Below are positions 17,854 through 27,852 of a stretch of DNA of 64,000 nt, in pieces. How positions within the stretch are numbered: position 1 is the first letter of the stretch; each line of letters opens with the position of its first letter. Below the pieces are notes generated by a model that worked only from the letters and a program-made list of their open reading frames with translations, was not told the origin of the DNA and did not search any database. Made by a program: the position numbers and the translations under genes. The DNA comes from an uncultured Desulfobacter sp. Its GTDB lineage: Bacteria > Desulfobacterota > Desulfobacteria > Desulfobacterales > Desulfobacteraceae. The stretch lies in assembly GCF_963666675.1 (NCBI RefSeq), contig NZ_OY762929.1, forward strand, positions 3,348,001 to 3,412,000, written 5' to 3'.

Positions 17854-19920
17854 TTACATGTTTATAACAATGAGATAGTGTTCATACACGATGTATACGG
17901 CCAGGTAACTTGCACTGATGAACACCACCAGTCCTGCTGTAAGCCCGGCCATGGCCCTCACGATACCTGCACCCGCACCAGGCTTTTTGATTTTGGCCAT
18001 CAATACGCCCCCGGCGGCTCCGCCCCACACCGCAGCCAGGGAAAGGCCGAAAGCCAGTTCAACCATCTGCACGGTAGACATAAATTGTTCATGAATCACC
18101 CAGGCCCCCAGGAAATTGACCCCGAAAATAAGGGGAAACGCCCAAACAGCACGACGGACCGCCCCGGCATAGATCCCTTTGGGGGGCATCAACACAATGA
18201 GCAGCGGGATCAGGCAGACCAATGCCAGGGTTGCCCTGCCGGAAGTTTTCCGCCTGATATTACGTTTGCTCCGCTGGATTTTGGCCTCAATGGCCTGGGA
18301 CATGCCGGGCATCCCTGTGTGCCGGACCAGGGCTTTCTCATAGGCCTGGATGGCCGGGTCATAGATCCCGGCATCATAATAGGTATCACCGATATCAAGG
18401 GCCGAAGTAGACGCCTCTTCACTGTGCGGGTAATTTTTGCTCAGGCGTTCGAATGCCGCCACGGACCGGTCCGTATCAATATCCCGGTAGGCCATGCCCA
18501 GCCAGTGTAAAATGGCCGGGGCCACCACGGCCGTCTTGTATTGATCCACGATGGCCCGGGCCTGTTCCAGGTGTTGGGCAATGGTCTCTTGTGTTGAATC
18601 GGTACCGGCCATCCGGGTGGTTTTAATTTTTTCAAACCGGGCCAGCGGCGCATAGTCAAAATCTGATCTGTGTTGTAAAAATTTAACCCGCTGCCGGGCC
18701 AAAGGCGTCAAACTACTGTTCGGCTCTTTCTGGATCAGGGCTTGATACCAGTACATGGCGGACGGGTAATCAAACAGCTTTTCGTCATAGAGCCTGGCTG
18801 TGGCAAAATAGGCGTCATCAATCTGGAAATGGCCCGCATCATGGTTTTGAATAAATGTCTTATATGCCTTAATGGCTGCATCATAGGCCCCCTGATCCGC
18901 CAGTTTCCTGCAGTCGTCACAGGAGATCCGGCCTTCCAGGGGTGGGGATTTGAGTACAATTTTTTTATGGGTATCCAACAGGACGGCATCCGCCTGATAC
19001 CGGCCCACATCAATACGGACATTGGACATCTGCGCCGTGCCCATGGGAAGCCCGAGATACGTGATATCATCCATGGTTTTATGCCGGGGTTCCATACTTT
19101 TCACCAGCACAAACACCACGGGCCGACTCGCATGCCGCCGGTTGTGGCGGACAAGTGCATCGTGTAAAGGGGATGGGGGCACAAGACTGGTCTCCGCGTC
19201 AAGACCGGCCATCCCCCCGGCCAGAAGCAGCCCCTGGAGACCTGCTTTGTTAAATTCCGGCAAGGGCAATTGAATAAAATCAGGGGAATTGGCAACCCAC
19301 AGGTGCAGTTCCCCCCAGTCCAGACACCAAAGATCAGGCTGGGGCCGCTTGGCCCCGCCCTGGAAGTTGGGGTTGGGACCGAAATGATCAAATATGGGCA
19401 CATAGGGCCGGGCCAGGTGGAAGGGATCAATACCCTTGTCAGGAACGGGACCTGCGTCAATGATAAAGTCCGGTACCTCATTCATCACCATGGTCCGGAT
19501 CATTTCAGGATTGCCTTTACCCCCCAGGATAAATGAAAATGGGGTGTTGGCTTCCGGCCGGGTCTGAAACTGGTATCGCTTCCCAGGGTTATCGATCCAG
19601 TAGGTATATCGTGTCCCGGGCGTCAGATTGGTGAGCTCTACCTGGTGGTGAAAGGATTTTGACAGGCTCTCTTTCACCGATACAGCAGCGTTGCCGCCGG
19701 CAGCCGTACGATAAAAGACCTCTCCTTGAAAGGCTTCAGCGGTGGTCCAGGCAATGGTGGCCTGCCGCCGTTCTATCCGGATCACCTCAATGTCCTGGGC
19801 GGTGATATTGGTTGCCTGTTTTTTACACCCTGCTGATGCAAAGGTTAAAAGCGTGGCGAGCAATATGTAACCCGCCAGGCGGATAATCCTGTGCCATGAA
19901 TTGTCACAGGGGACTGCCAT
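17854..19920 (-). CDS. Lipoprotein with FN3 domain, degenerate phosphoesterase domain, TPRs and C-terminal membrane helices
   Basis: The reading frame is open from 20085, but the ATG at 19920 begins a lipoprotein signal (LATLLTFASAGC, Cys32), so about 688 residues are likely; its ribosome-binding site is weak. After the signal come an FN3-like phosphatase N domain (ATIAWTTAEAFQGEVFYRT, TPGTRYTYWID), a phosphoesterase-like domain whose metal ligands are lost (ILGGKGN where GDxR is expected, DAGPVPDKG where GDxxDxG is expected), TPR-like repeats (about 385-590), and three or four membrane helices. It looks like a catalytically dead relative of the fusion at 14436-16784, kept as a binding or scaffold protein. 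It is the first gene of the cluster. Confidence 0.78.
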   Translation of the reverse strand: MAVPCDNSWHRIIRLAGYILLATLLTFASAGCKKQATNITAQDIEVIRIERRQATIAWTTAEAFQGEVFYRTAAGGNAAVSVKESLSKSFHHQVELTNLTPGTRYTYWIDNPGKRYQFQTRPEANTPFSFILGGKGNPEMIRTMVMNEVPDFIIDAGPVPDKGIDPFHLARPYVPIFDHFGPNPNFQGGAKRPQPDLWCLDWGELHLWVANSPDFIQLPLPEFNKAGLQGLLLAGGMAGLDAETSLVPPSPLHDALVRHNRRHASRPVVFVLVKSMEPRHKTMDDITYLGLPMGTAQMSNVRIDVGRYQADAVLLDTHKKIVLKSPPLEGRISCDDCRKLADQGAYDAAIKAYKTFIQNHDAGHFQIDDAYFATARLYDEKLFDYPSAMYWYQALIQKEPNSSLTPLARQRVKFLQHRSDFDYAPLARFEKIKTTRMAGTDSTQETIAQHLEQARAIVDQYKTAVVAPAILHWLGMAYRDIDTDRSVAAFERLSKNYPHSEEASTSALDIGDTYYDAGIYDPAIQAYEKALVRHTGMPGMSQAIEAKIQRSKRNIRRKTSGRATLALVCLIPLLIVLMPPKGIYAGAVRRAVWAFPLIFGVNFLGAWVIHEQFMSTVQMVELAFGLSLAAVWGGAAGGVLMAKIKKPGAGAGIVRAMAGLTAGLVVFISASYLAVYIVYEHYLIVINM

Positions 19921-20369
19921 GATACATCCGGGCGGTTGAGCCGCCATTTCAGAGTTAATATCCACCGGTACTTCAATCTGATCCTTTAATCGTGTTATAA
20001 GCACCAGATTTCTATATCCCAAGCAAGTTAGCATTGAATTAGGCACAGCGTCGAGCCCGGTAAAATTTTGTAAAGCGCTTGCCAAAATGCCAACGAGTCT
20101 GAAAAAATACTGATGTTTTTTATCCAGAGATATGGCCGCACTCTGGGTAAAAAATCCGGGAAACGCCTAACCGTCGGCATATTCAACTTCCTCCATGAAT
20201 TTTTCCCAATGGATATCTTTGAAATACCTGAAAGACGAGGCAGACTCACTTCGCAATGCAGGGTTGGCGGTTATATTTCAAGGCCTTGAGCATCTGTTCA
20301 ACTTTTGTTATATCTTGCTTGGCAAAAATCAACATCCAATCTGTTTATCTGTAAGCTTGGGGAAGTTAT

Positions 20370-23300
20370 ATGCTGAAATTAAGCGACATCAATATCAGTC
20401 CGAAATTGGTATCTCTGTTCATTTTTACCGGGATTATTCCACTCTGTATCGCAGGCTTTTTCAGCAGTCGAATGGCAATAGATGCACTGATGGATAAATC
20501 GTTCAATCAGTTGATCACGGTGCAGGAACTCAGGAGAAGTGAACTCCAGAATACGTTTAAAGATCAATATACATCCATTCGGATGTTGGCCCAAAACCCC
20601 CAAACCATAAAATTTATAGAAGACTTGATTTCCGATCAAGGAACGTTGAGTAGCGGGCCCCGCGTGGATTCGGAACAACAAACAAACGCGTATATCCGGT
20701 ATTTTAAGAAATATAGTACAATGAGCGGCTATAAAGATCTTATCGTATTCGACGCACAAAGCGAAAATGTATTGCTGAGTACCGAAGGCAAAACCCACAG
20801 GGCTGCGAACTTATTGAGTGCTGAGTTCCGACAGTCCGGTCTTGCAAAAGTATTTCAGAAAGTGGTCGAATCCAAAAAGTGGGGTGTTGAGGATTTCGCA
20901 TCTTATGAACCTTCGGGGGGAATTCAGAGTGCTTTTTACGGTGAGCCGGTTTTTGATTCCCACGACAAATTAATTGCAGTGATTGTTGTTCAGTTGCCGC
21001 CCTCCTTTTTAACAAATATCATTGAATCAAGAAAAGGCATGGGACAGACGGGTGAATCCTATATCGTCGGCTGGAGCAAAAGCAATAAGCGGTTTGAGCT
21101 GAGGACGGATCTTCGGACCATGGGAGACGGCAAATATGTGACCGGTGTTGTTCTGGATAATTTGAATTACTGGAAAGATGCGGTCAAGTACGGCGTCAAG
21201 GGAAATCACGGTACATATATTGACAGTGCAGGAAAAAAAGTTCTCGTGGCGTACAACCTTCTGGATGTCGACGGGGTTGAATGGTACCTGATCTCTAAAA
21301 TTGATAAATTTGAGGTCGAATCCCCGGTTCGTGCCATTATCCTAAAGGGGTTGGGCATTTCCTCAGGTTTAATTATTTTGATTGGTGTTGCCGCATTCAT
21401 TATGGCAAGGAAATTTACAAGGCCGATTATTGAGGATATGGAATTTGCACAGGCCATTTCAGAAGGGAATTTTGAAAAGCAAATCGAATTGGATCAAAAG
21501 GATGAGCTTGGGCAACTGGCTGATGCGTTGAATCGCATGGCAAGAGAACTTTACGAAATCGACTGGATGAAAAACGGAAAAGAGGGATTGCATAATGCCT
21601 TGCGCGGCGAACAGGACGATCACTCACTGGCACAGCACTTTATCTCTTTTATCGTCAAACACCTTAACGCCCAGATCGGGGCGGTGTATCAGTGCAACGG
21701 AAACGATTTGAAACTGATCGGCAGCTATGCATTTACAGACCGCAAAGGAAATTACAATCATATTAAAATCGGTGAGGGGATGGTCGGCCAGGCTGCGGCA
21801 GAAAGGGAAATAATCACGTTTACGGATGTGGAAGATGATGCGCCCAAGATCAACTACGGCGCAGGAGAACGGCCGGCACTGAACTATTTAATTGTCCCGC
21901 TGCTTTATCAAGAAAATCTAATAGGGGTATTCCTGGTGGGGGCCGTCAACCGGTTTACGCCCCTGCAACTTGATTTCATCCGGCAAAACACGGAGAATAC
22001 GGCGATCCGCATGAATACCGTAAGATCCCAGCAGACGATTAAAGAATTATATAAACAAGCCCAGGAGCAACAGGCGGAACTGGAATTAAAGAATCAAAAA
22101 CTGGAAGCACAGACCCAGAGACTTAAGGCATCGGAAGCGGAGTTGCAGGCCCAGCAGGAAGAACTTCGCGTCACTAATGAAGAGCTGGCAGAGCAGGCCA
22201 ATAAATTAAAAGAGTCGGAAGCTGAACTCCAGGCCCAGCAAGAAGAGCTTCGCGTCACCAATGAAGAGCTGGAAACCCATGCAAAGACCCTGGAAAAGCA
22301 GCAGGAACAGATGCGCCTGAGAAACGAAGACCTGGAAAATGCCCAGGTCATTATTAAAAACAAGGCAAAGGAAGTTGAAATTGCCAGTAAATATAAATCC
22401 GAGTTCCTTGCCAATATGTCCCATGAATTAAGAACCCCCCTGAACAGTATCCTTATCCTCTCCCAGGTTCTGTCAAAAAACAAAGATGAAAACCTGACCG
22501 AAAAACAGATTCAATCGGCTTCAACCATTCATTCATCGGGCAAAGACCTGTTGAGTCTGATTAATGAGATTCTTGATCTGTCACGAATTGAATCCGGCAG
22601 GGTCGAAATCACGACAAAGGACGTTGAGGTTAAGGATGTGGTCAAAGATTTGAACCGGACGTTTAAGGATATTTCCGAACAAAAACAGGTCGGTTTCAAT
22701 ATCAATGTTGATCCGGCGGTACCCGGCACCATTCAAACGGATGACCTGCGCCTCCAGCAGATCTTAAGAAATCTGCTGACAAACGCGTTTAAATTCACAA
22801 AAGAGGGTGTCGTTGATCTTACGATATCCAGACCAGGCGTGGATATCATGATGGGAACGGATCTGAAGATTGATACGTCCATTGCCTTTGCCGTCAGGGA
22901 TGACGGCATCGGAATCCCGGAAGAGAAACAGGCCGTCATTTTTGAGGCGTTCCAGCAGGCAGACGGCAGCACGAACCGAAAGTACGGCGGCACCGGTCTT
23001 GGGTTGTCCATTTCAAGGGAACTTGCCAAGCTACTCGGCGGGTTTATCCATCTTGCAAGCCGTGTAAATCAGGGCAGCACCTTTACCGTCGTCATTCCTG
23101 AAACGCTTGAATATCAGGCGCCGGGAGCCCAAACCGGGAGAAATAGTTTGCCCGAATCAAAGATGCCGATACAAAAACCGTCACCGGAAATAATTTTAAA
23201 AAATTCGAATCTCCCTGACGGCGTGTCCCTAAAAGATACGTTTATCAGCGATGACAGAGAAGAATTAAATCCCGGGGACAAGGTATTGCTGGTGATTGAA

Positions 23301-24446
23301 GATGACTATAAATCAGCCAAACTGATGCGGGATTTTTCAAGGGAACGCGGATTCAAATGCATCGTGGCTGAAAACGGGGAAACCGGACTCTATTGTGCCG
23401 AATATTATCTTCCCAGCGCAATTATCCTGGATATCGGGCTGCCGGGTATCGACGGCTGGACGGTGATGGAACGGCTGAAAAATAATTCCGGCCTGAGCCA
23501 TATTCCGGTCCATTTCATGTCTGCAAGCGAGGGGACCATGGATGCGATGCGCATGGGCGCCATCGGTTTTTTATCCAAACCGATCAGCATGGCAAAGGTT
23601 GATGAAACCTTTGCAACCATTGAAAACATTATTGCCAAACCCATTAAAAATCTTCTAATCGTAGAAGATGATCCCGTCCAAAGCCAAAGCATGAAGGAGT
23701 TGATTGGCAACGGGGATGTTGTGACCACGATTGTGTCAACCGGGAATGAAGCGTATCAAAAGCTTTCAGAGGAGCTGTATGACTGCATGATCCTGGACCT
23801 TGGTCTGGAAGATATGTCCGGATTTGAGCTGCTTGAAAAAATAGATAAAAATCATCTGTTATCCAAAATTCCGGTTATCGTCTACACCGGCAGGGAGCTG
23901 TCGGAAAAAGAAGATAAACAGCTTCGCCGGTATACCGAGAGCATCATTATCAAGGGCGCGAAGTCTCCGGAGCGGCTCCTGGAAGAATCCGCCTTATTCC
24001 TGCATCGTGTTGAATCAAATCTTCCCAAGGATAAACAGAAGATATTGAAAATGGTGCATGCCAAGGAACCCGTTCTGGGTGAAAAAACAGTCCTGGTTGC
24101 GGATGACGATATAAGAAATGTGTTTGCGCTTTCAAGTATTCTCGAAGAAAAAGGCATGACGGTGATTATTGCCCGGGACGGGGTGGAAGCCCTTGAAAAA
24201 ATAAATAAACACCAAGAAATTGACGTTGTTTTGATGGATATCATGATGCCGAATATGGATGGTTTTGAAGCAATACAAAAAATCCGCAAAGATGTCAGGA
24301 ATAAAAAGCTGCCCATCATTGCATTGACCGCCAAGGCCATGAAAGGCGACCGTAATAAATGTCTTGATGCCGGTGCCAATGATTATCTGGCAAAACCCGT
24401 TGATACCGATAAACTGGTTGCCATGCTCAGAGTCTGGTTATATTAA
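20370..24446 (+). CDS. Membrane hybrid histidine kinase: dCache-HAMP-GAF-HisKA-HATPase-3xREC
   Basis: The 1358-residue sensor has membrane helices near 13-33 and 325-347 around a periplasmic Cache-type ligand domain. HAMP follows (about 346-400), then GAF (about 415-560), a coiled coil (565-675) in which one segment (LQAQQEELRVTNEEL) occurs twice exactly 28 residues apart, that is four heptads, HisKA with the phospho-His near 685 (NMSHELRTPL), and HATPase (NAFKFT, DDGIGIP, GGTGLGLS). Three receiver domains follow (from about 969, 1093 and 1235), each with its Asp (ILDIGLPGIDGW, ILDLGLEDMSGF, LMDIMMPNMDGF). The stop codon overlaps the CheR start as TAATG. The ligand is unknown. A GGGGAAG site precedes the ATG. 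Confidence 0.92.
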   Translation: MLKLSDINISPKLVSLFIFTGIIPLCIAGFFSSRMAIDALMDKSFNQLITVQELRRSELQNTFKDQYTSIRMLAQNPQTIKFIEDLISDQGTLSSGPRVDSEQQTNAYIRYFKKYSTMSGYKDLIVFDAQSENVLLSTEGKTHRAANLLSAEFRQSGLAKVFQKVVESKKWGVEDFASYEPSGGIQSAFYGEPVFDSHDKLIAVIVVQLPPSFLTNIIESRKGMGQTGESYIVGWSKSNKRFELRTDLRTMGDGKYVTGVVLDNLNYWKDAVKYGVKGNHGTYIDSAGKKVLVAYNLLDVDGVEWYLISKIDKFEVESPVRAIILKGLGISSGLIILIGVAAFIMARKFTRPIIEDMEFAQAISEGNFEKQIELDQKDELGQLADALNRMARELYEIDWMKNGKEGLHNALRGEQDDHSLAQHFISFIVKHLNAQIGAVYQCNGNDLKLIGSYAFTDRKGNYNHIKIGEGMVGQAAAEREIITFTDVEDDAPKINYGAGERPALNYLIVPLLYQENLIGVFLVGAVNRFTPLQLDFIRQNTENTAIRMNTVRSQQTIKELYKQAQEQQAELELKNQKLEAQTQRLKASEAELQAQQEELRVTNEELAEQANKLKESEAELQAQQEELRVTNEELETHAKTLEKQQEQMRLRNEDLENAQVIIKNKAKEVEIASKYKSEFLANMSHELRTPLNSILILSQVLSKNKDENLTEKQIQSASTIHSSGKDLLSLINEILDLSRIESGRVEITTKDVEVKDVVKDLNRTFKDISEQKQVGFNINVDPAVPGTIQTDDLRLQQILRNLLTNAFKFTKEGVVDLTISRPGVDIMMGTDLKIDTSIAFAVRDDGIGIPEEKQAVIFEAFQQADGSTNRKYGGTGLGLSISRELAKLLGGFIHLASRVNQGSTFTVVIPETLEYQAPGAQTGRNSLPESKMPIQKPSPEIILKNSNLPDGVSLKDTFISDDREELNPGDKVLLVIEDDYKSAKLMRDFSRERGFKCIVAENGETGLYCAEYYLPSAIILDIGLPGIDGWTVMERLKNNSGLSHIPVHFMSASEGTMDAMRMGAIGFLSKPISMAKVDETFATIENIIAKPIKNLLIVEDDPVQSQSMKELIGNGDVVTTIVSTGNEAYQKLSEELYDCMILDLGLEDMSGFELLEKIDKNHLLSKIPVIVYTGRELSEKEDKQLRRYTESIIIKGAKSPERLLEESALFLHRVESNLPKDKQKILKMVHAKEPVLGEKTVLVADDDIRNVFALSSILEEKGMTVIIARDGVEALEKINKHQEIDVVLMDIMMPNMDGFEAIQKIRKDVRNKKLPIIALTAKAMKGDRNKCLDAGANDYLAKPVDTDKLVAMLRVWLY

Positions 24447-25282
24447 TGATCAGTGCCGGGGAACATATTAAAAATGAGCAGATAGAAATTAAGCTGCTGC
24501 TGGAGGCGATAAGCCTCAAATATGGCTATGATTTTAAAAATTATTCCTTTGCACATTTAAAACGCAGGCTTGGAAATCGCCTGAACTTGAGCAATATGGA
24601 CAATTTTTCACAAATGCAGCATCGTTTAATTTACGATGAGTCTTTTTTTAATTTGATCCTGCTCGATTTGTCGATCAATGTGACGGAGATGTTCAGAGAC
24701 CCCTGGGTGTATAAAAAAATCAGGGAGACCGTTGTCCCTGTTTTGCAGACCTATCCATACATCAAGGTATGGCATGCAGGGTGCTCAACCGGGCAGGAAG
24801 TCTATTCAATGGCCATTCTTCTTGAAGAGGAGGGTATAAAAAAAAGAGCCCAGCTGTATGCAACGGATTTTAATGAACTCATTTTGTCCCAGGCCAAAGA
24901 CGGTATCTACCCGATGGATGCCATGCGGGAATATATAAATAATTACCAGAAATCGGGCGGGAAAAAAGAGTTTTCAGACTATTATGCGGCGGACTACAGC
25001 CATGCGGTGATAAAGTGTGGGCTGAGGGATAAAATCCTTTTTTCATCTCATAATCTGGTTACGGATGGGGTGTTTGGTGAAATGAATCTGATTTTCTGTC
25101 GTAATGTTTTAATTTATTTCAATAAAGACCTTCAGGATAGAGTTATAAAATTATTTTATGACAGCCTGTGCCCGGGCGGGTTCCTTTGCCTGGGCACAAA
25201 GGAAAGCATCAAGTTTTGCGAATTATCAGATGGATTTGAGATCGTCTGTGATCAGGAAAAGATATATCGCAAGCGGCGTTAA
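24446..25282 (+). CDS. cheR: CheR-type protein-glutamate methyltransferase
   Basis: The 278-residue protein has the CheR layout: an all-helical N domain (LKRRLGNRL), NVTEMFRDPWVYK, the SAM-binding loop WHAGCSTGQEVYSMAI, ATDFNELIL, and MNLIFCRNVLIYF near the end. CheR transfers methyl groups from SAM to receptor glutamates. The start shares one base with the hybrid kinase stop codon. No methyl-accepting receptor gene is in the window, so this belongs to the kinase-CheR-CheB type of signalling cassette, where the target may be the neighbouring kinase or a distant receptor. No TPR extension is present. Confidence 0.92.
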   Translation: MISAGEHIKNEQIEIKLLLEAISLKYGYDFKNYSFAHLKRRLGNRLNLSNMDNFSQMQHRLIYDESFFNLILLDLSINVTEMFRDPWVYKKIRETVVPVLQTYPYIKVWHAGCSTGQEVYSMAILLEEEGIKKRAQLYATDFNELILSQAKDGIYPMDAMREYINNYQKSGGKKEFSDYYAADYSHAVIKCGLRDKILFSSHNLVTDGVFGEMNLIFCRNVLIYFNKDLQDRVIKLFYDSLCPGGFLCLGTKESIKFCELSDGFEIVCDQEKIYRKRR

Positions 25283-25299
25283 TCGAAAGGGACGATATA

Positions 25300-25875
25300 A
25301 TGGCAGTATCGAAACATTCATATGAAGCGATTGTGATCGGCGTTTCAGCCGGGGGACTGACCGCGCTTGCACAGATTCTGCCTAAATTTGACAAAGGAAT
25401 GACGCTTCCGGTCATGATTGTGCAGCACCAACGTTATGATTCTGATGATTTTTTGGTCAGATACTTTGATCATATGTGCGTCCATTCCGTCAGAGAGGTC
25501 GAAGATAAAATGCCGGTGGAATCCGGCACAATTTATTTTGCACCGGTCAACTACCATCTATTGGTGGAACCCGATAAAACCCTGTCCCTGTCGACAGAAG
25601 CCCGGGTGAATTATTCGCGGCCGGCCATTGACGTCCTGTTTGAATCGGCAGCGGAGACCTACACAGACAGACTGGTCGGCATTATCCTGACCGGGGCGAA
25701 CCAGGACGGAACACACGGTGCGGCCAGAATCAAACAACTTGGGGGACTGATTATCGTCCAGGACCCCGGGACCGCCGAGGCAGAAACCATGCCGATGTCC
25801 GTGATCAAGCATGTCCCGGTGGACCATGTCCTTGCGTTGAACAGGATAGGTGATTTTGTTAATAACTTGAATTAA
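25300..25875 (+). CDS. cheB: CheB-type methylesterase catalytic domain (no receiver domain)
   Basis: The 191-residue protein is only the catalytic part of CheB. The Ser-His-Asp triad positions are visible: GVSAGGLTAL (Ser), QHQRYDSDD (His) and GANQDGTHGA (Asp). CheB removes methyl groups or deamidates glutamine side chains in chemoreceptors. Classical CheB has an N-terminal receiver domain that controls it; here that domain is absent, but a separate receiver heads the next gene and three more are in the preceding kinase. AAAGGGACG lies before the ATG. It reverses the modification made by the adjacent CheR. Confidence 0.9.
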   Translation: MAVSKHSYEAIVIGVSAGGLTALAQILPKFDKGMTLPVMIVQHQRYDSDDFLVRYFDHMCVHSVREVEDKMPVESGTIYFAPVNYHLLVEPDKTLSLSTEARVNYSRPAIDVLFESAAETYTDRLVGIILTGANQDGTHGAARIKQLGGLIIVQDPGTAEAETMPMSVIKHVPVDHVLALNRIGDFVNNLN

Positions 25876-25886
25876 AAAGAGACCGT

Positions 25887-27461
25887 ATGAAAAAGATTTC
25901 CGTGCTGGCCGTTGATGACCGGCCTGAAAACCTTTTGGCCCTGGAGAACCTTCTTGAATCTCCGGAACTTGATATCGTAAAGGCCGGTTCCGGGCGTGAG
26001 GCGTTGGTCAAAACATTAAATCATGACTTTGCCCTTATCCTTCTGGATGTCCAGATGCCGGACATGGACGGATATGAAACCGCTGAACTGTTAAGAAGTG
26101 TAAAAAAAACAAAGACAATCCCAATTATTTTCGTTACAGCCGCCAACAAAGAAGATCATCACGTGTTTAAGGGGTATGAATCGGGTGCGGTGGATTATCT
26201 TCTTAAACCATTGGAACCGGTTATTCTCACAAGTAAAGTCAAAATATTCATTGAATTGTATAAGCAACGCGTGCTGCTTGAAAAAAAGACAGAAGAGATC
26301 CAGAGCTTAAGAAATTACCTGTCCAATATCATTGACTCCATGCCTTCCATTCTTATCGGCGTGGATAAGAAAGTCCGGATCACACATTGGAATCTTCGGG
26401 CCTCGGAAATAACCGGCATATCAAAAGAAATTGCCACGGGCAAACTGCTTGAAAAAATATTTCCACAACTTATAAATGGGACGGAATATGTACAAAATGC
26501 CATTGAATCCCAGCAGGTTTATCATCGGCCACGTGCCATAAGGCAGGAGAAAGCCAGGCGTGTTTATGAAGACATAACCATTTATCCGCTGGTATCCAAT
26601 GGTGTGGCGGGCGCTGTGATCCGAATTGACGATGCAACCGAAAGGGTGCAAATGGAAGAGATGATGACCGAAACGGAAAAAATGCTCTCCCTAGGCGGTC
26701 TTGCAGCAGGAATCGCCCATGAAATCAATAATCCCCTGGCAGGGATGATGCAGAGTGCAATTGTTATGAAGTCCCGGCTTGAAAGCACAAATATGCCTGC
26801 AAATTTACAGGTTGCAGAGGAACTGAGTATTAACATGACCGATGTCAGGGCGTTTATGGACAAGCGGGAAATTTTTCGCATGATTGATACGATTCATAAC
26901 TCGGGCTCACGCGCAGCTGAGATCGTTAATTCCATGCTGATTTTCGCAAGAAAAGCCGATGCCGACGATATCTGTTTGCATGACCTGCACACGCTTATGG
27001 ATGAAATTCTGGAACTGGCCGCCACAGACTATGATCTTAAACAAAAATATGATTTTAAATCCATTGAAATTATAAAACAATATGATGAGATATTGCCCAT
27101 GCTGCCTTGTGAACGCGCAAGGATCCAGCAGGTGCTGCTGAACATTCTGCGCAATGGTGCCCAGGCAATGCACACGGCCAAAACAAAATCCCCCAGATTT
27201 ATCATCAGAATTTACAAACCGGAAGAATCCGACATGATCTGCATAGAAATTGAGGATAATGGACCAGGTATGGATGAGGAGACCCGATCAAAGGTATTTG
27301 ATCCGTTCTTTACGACGAAACCGGTGGGTATAGGAACGGGATTAGGACTTTCTGTGTCCTATTTTATCATCACCAAAAATCATAAAGGCAAAATGGACGT
27401 CATTTCTAAACCGGGCAGTGGTGCTCGGTTTATAATCAGACTTCCCATTAAAAGGGATTAA
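25887..27461 (+). CDS. Receiver-PAS-histidine kinase
   Basis: The 524-residue soluble protein begins with a receiver domain (LAVDDRPENLL; Asp in LILLDVQMPDMDGYE; Lys in YLLKPLEP), then a short coiled coil, a PAS domain (about 140-255), HisKA with phospho-His in GIAHEINNPLAG (near 279), and a HATPase with N, G1 and G2 boxes (NILRNGAQAM, DNGPGMDE, GIGTGLGLSVS). There is no membrane helix. It starts 11 bases after cheB and ends the signalling operon. The order receiver-first, kinase-second suits a kinase switched by the upstream hybrid kinase. No DNA-binding output is encoded here. Confidence 0.92.
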   Translation: MKKISVLAVDDRPENLLALENLLESPELDIVKAGSGREALVKTLNHDFALILLDVQMPDMDGYETAELLRSVKKTKTIPIIFVTAANKEDHHVFKGYESGAVDYLLKPLEPVILTSKVKIFIELYKQRVLLEKKTEEIQSLRNYLSNIIDSMPSILIGVDKKVRITHWNLRASEITGISKEIATGKLLEKIFPQLINGTEYVQNAIESQQVYHRPRAIRQEKARRVYEDITIYPLVSNGVAGAVIRIDDATERVQMEEMMTETEKMLSLGGLAAGIAHEINNPLAGMMQSAIVMKSRLESTNMPANLQVAEELSINMTDVRAFMDKREIFRMIDTIHNSGSRAAEIVNSMLIFARKADADDICLHDLHTLMDEILELAATDYDLKQKYDFKSIEIIKQYDEILPMLPCERARIQQVLLNILRNGAQAMHTAKTKSPRFIIRIYKPEESDMICIEIEDNGPGMDEETRSKVFDPFFTTKPVGIGTGLGLSVSYFIITKNHKGKMDVISKPGSGARFIIRLPIKRD

Positions 27462-27852
27462 CCCCGTCAGTTCCGATGCGAATCCGCTTGTTTGTCCTCC
27501 ATTACCCTGCCTGATCCGGATGAAAAATTCATTGTTTTCTTGACAAAAACCGTTTTCAGGCATAAGCATGGGCGTTGTTGTTTAGAATTTGGAAAATAAA
27601 TGTTAGTGCTGGTGTTGGTTACAAAAGCAAGAGCCCTCCCAAGTGAGTCCTCCCTGTAAGTAAGAGCACGCGCGTACGAAAAACAATTTATCCAGACAGC
27701 GAACAAACCATCCGCCCAATTGGGTCAGGTTAGACCCTATGATGCGACATTGGACCGATGCAGTTATTTAACGGCGAGTTTTTTTAAGGAGTTTTAGGCC
27801 TTGGATTCGCCATGAGAATATAACCGCACAATAAAAGGGGTGTGTATATCAA
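27462..27852. other. Intergenic region upstream of the formate dehydrogenase locus
   Basis: These 391 bases hold no convincing gene. They should contain the fdh promoter. A small inverted repeat GGGTC-AGGTTA-GACCC lies at 27722-27737, inside a 13-base string CCAATTGGGTCAG (27716-27728) that recurs exactly at 33066-33078 just after the cytochrome gene. A ribosome-binding site AAAAGGGG precedes fdhE. No sigma-54 GG/GC pair was recognised. Confidence 0.45.
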
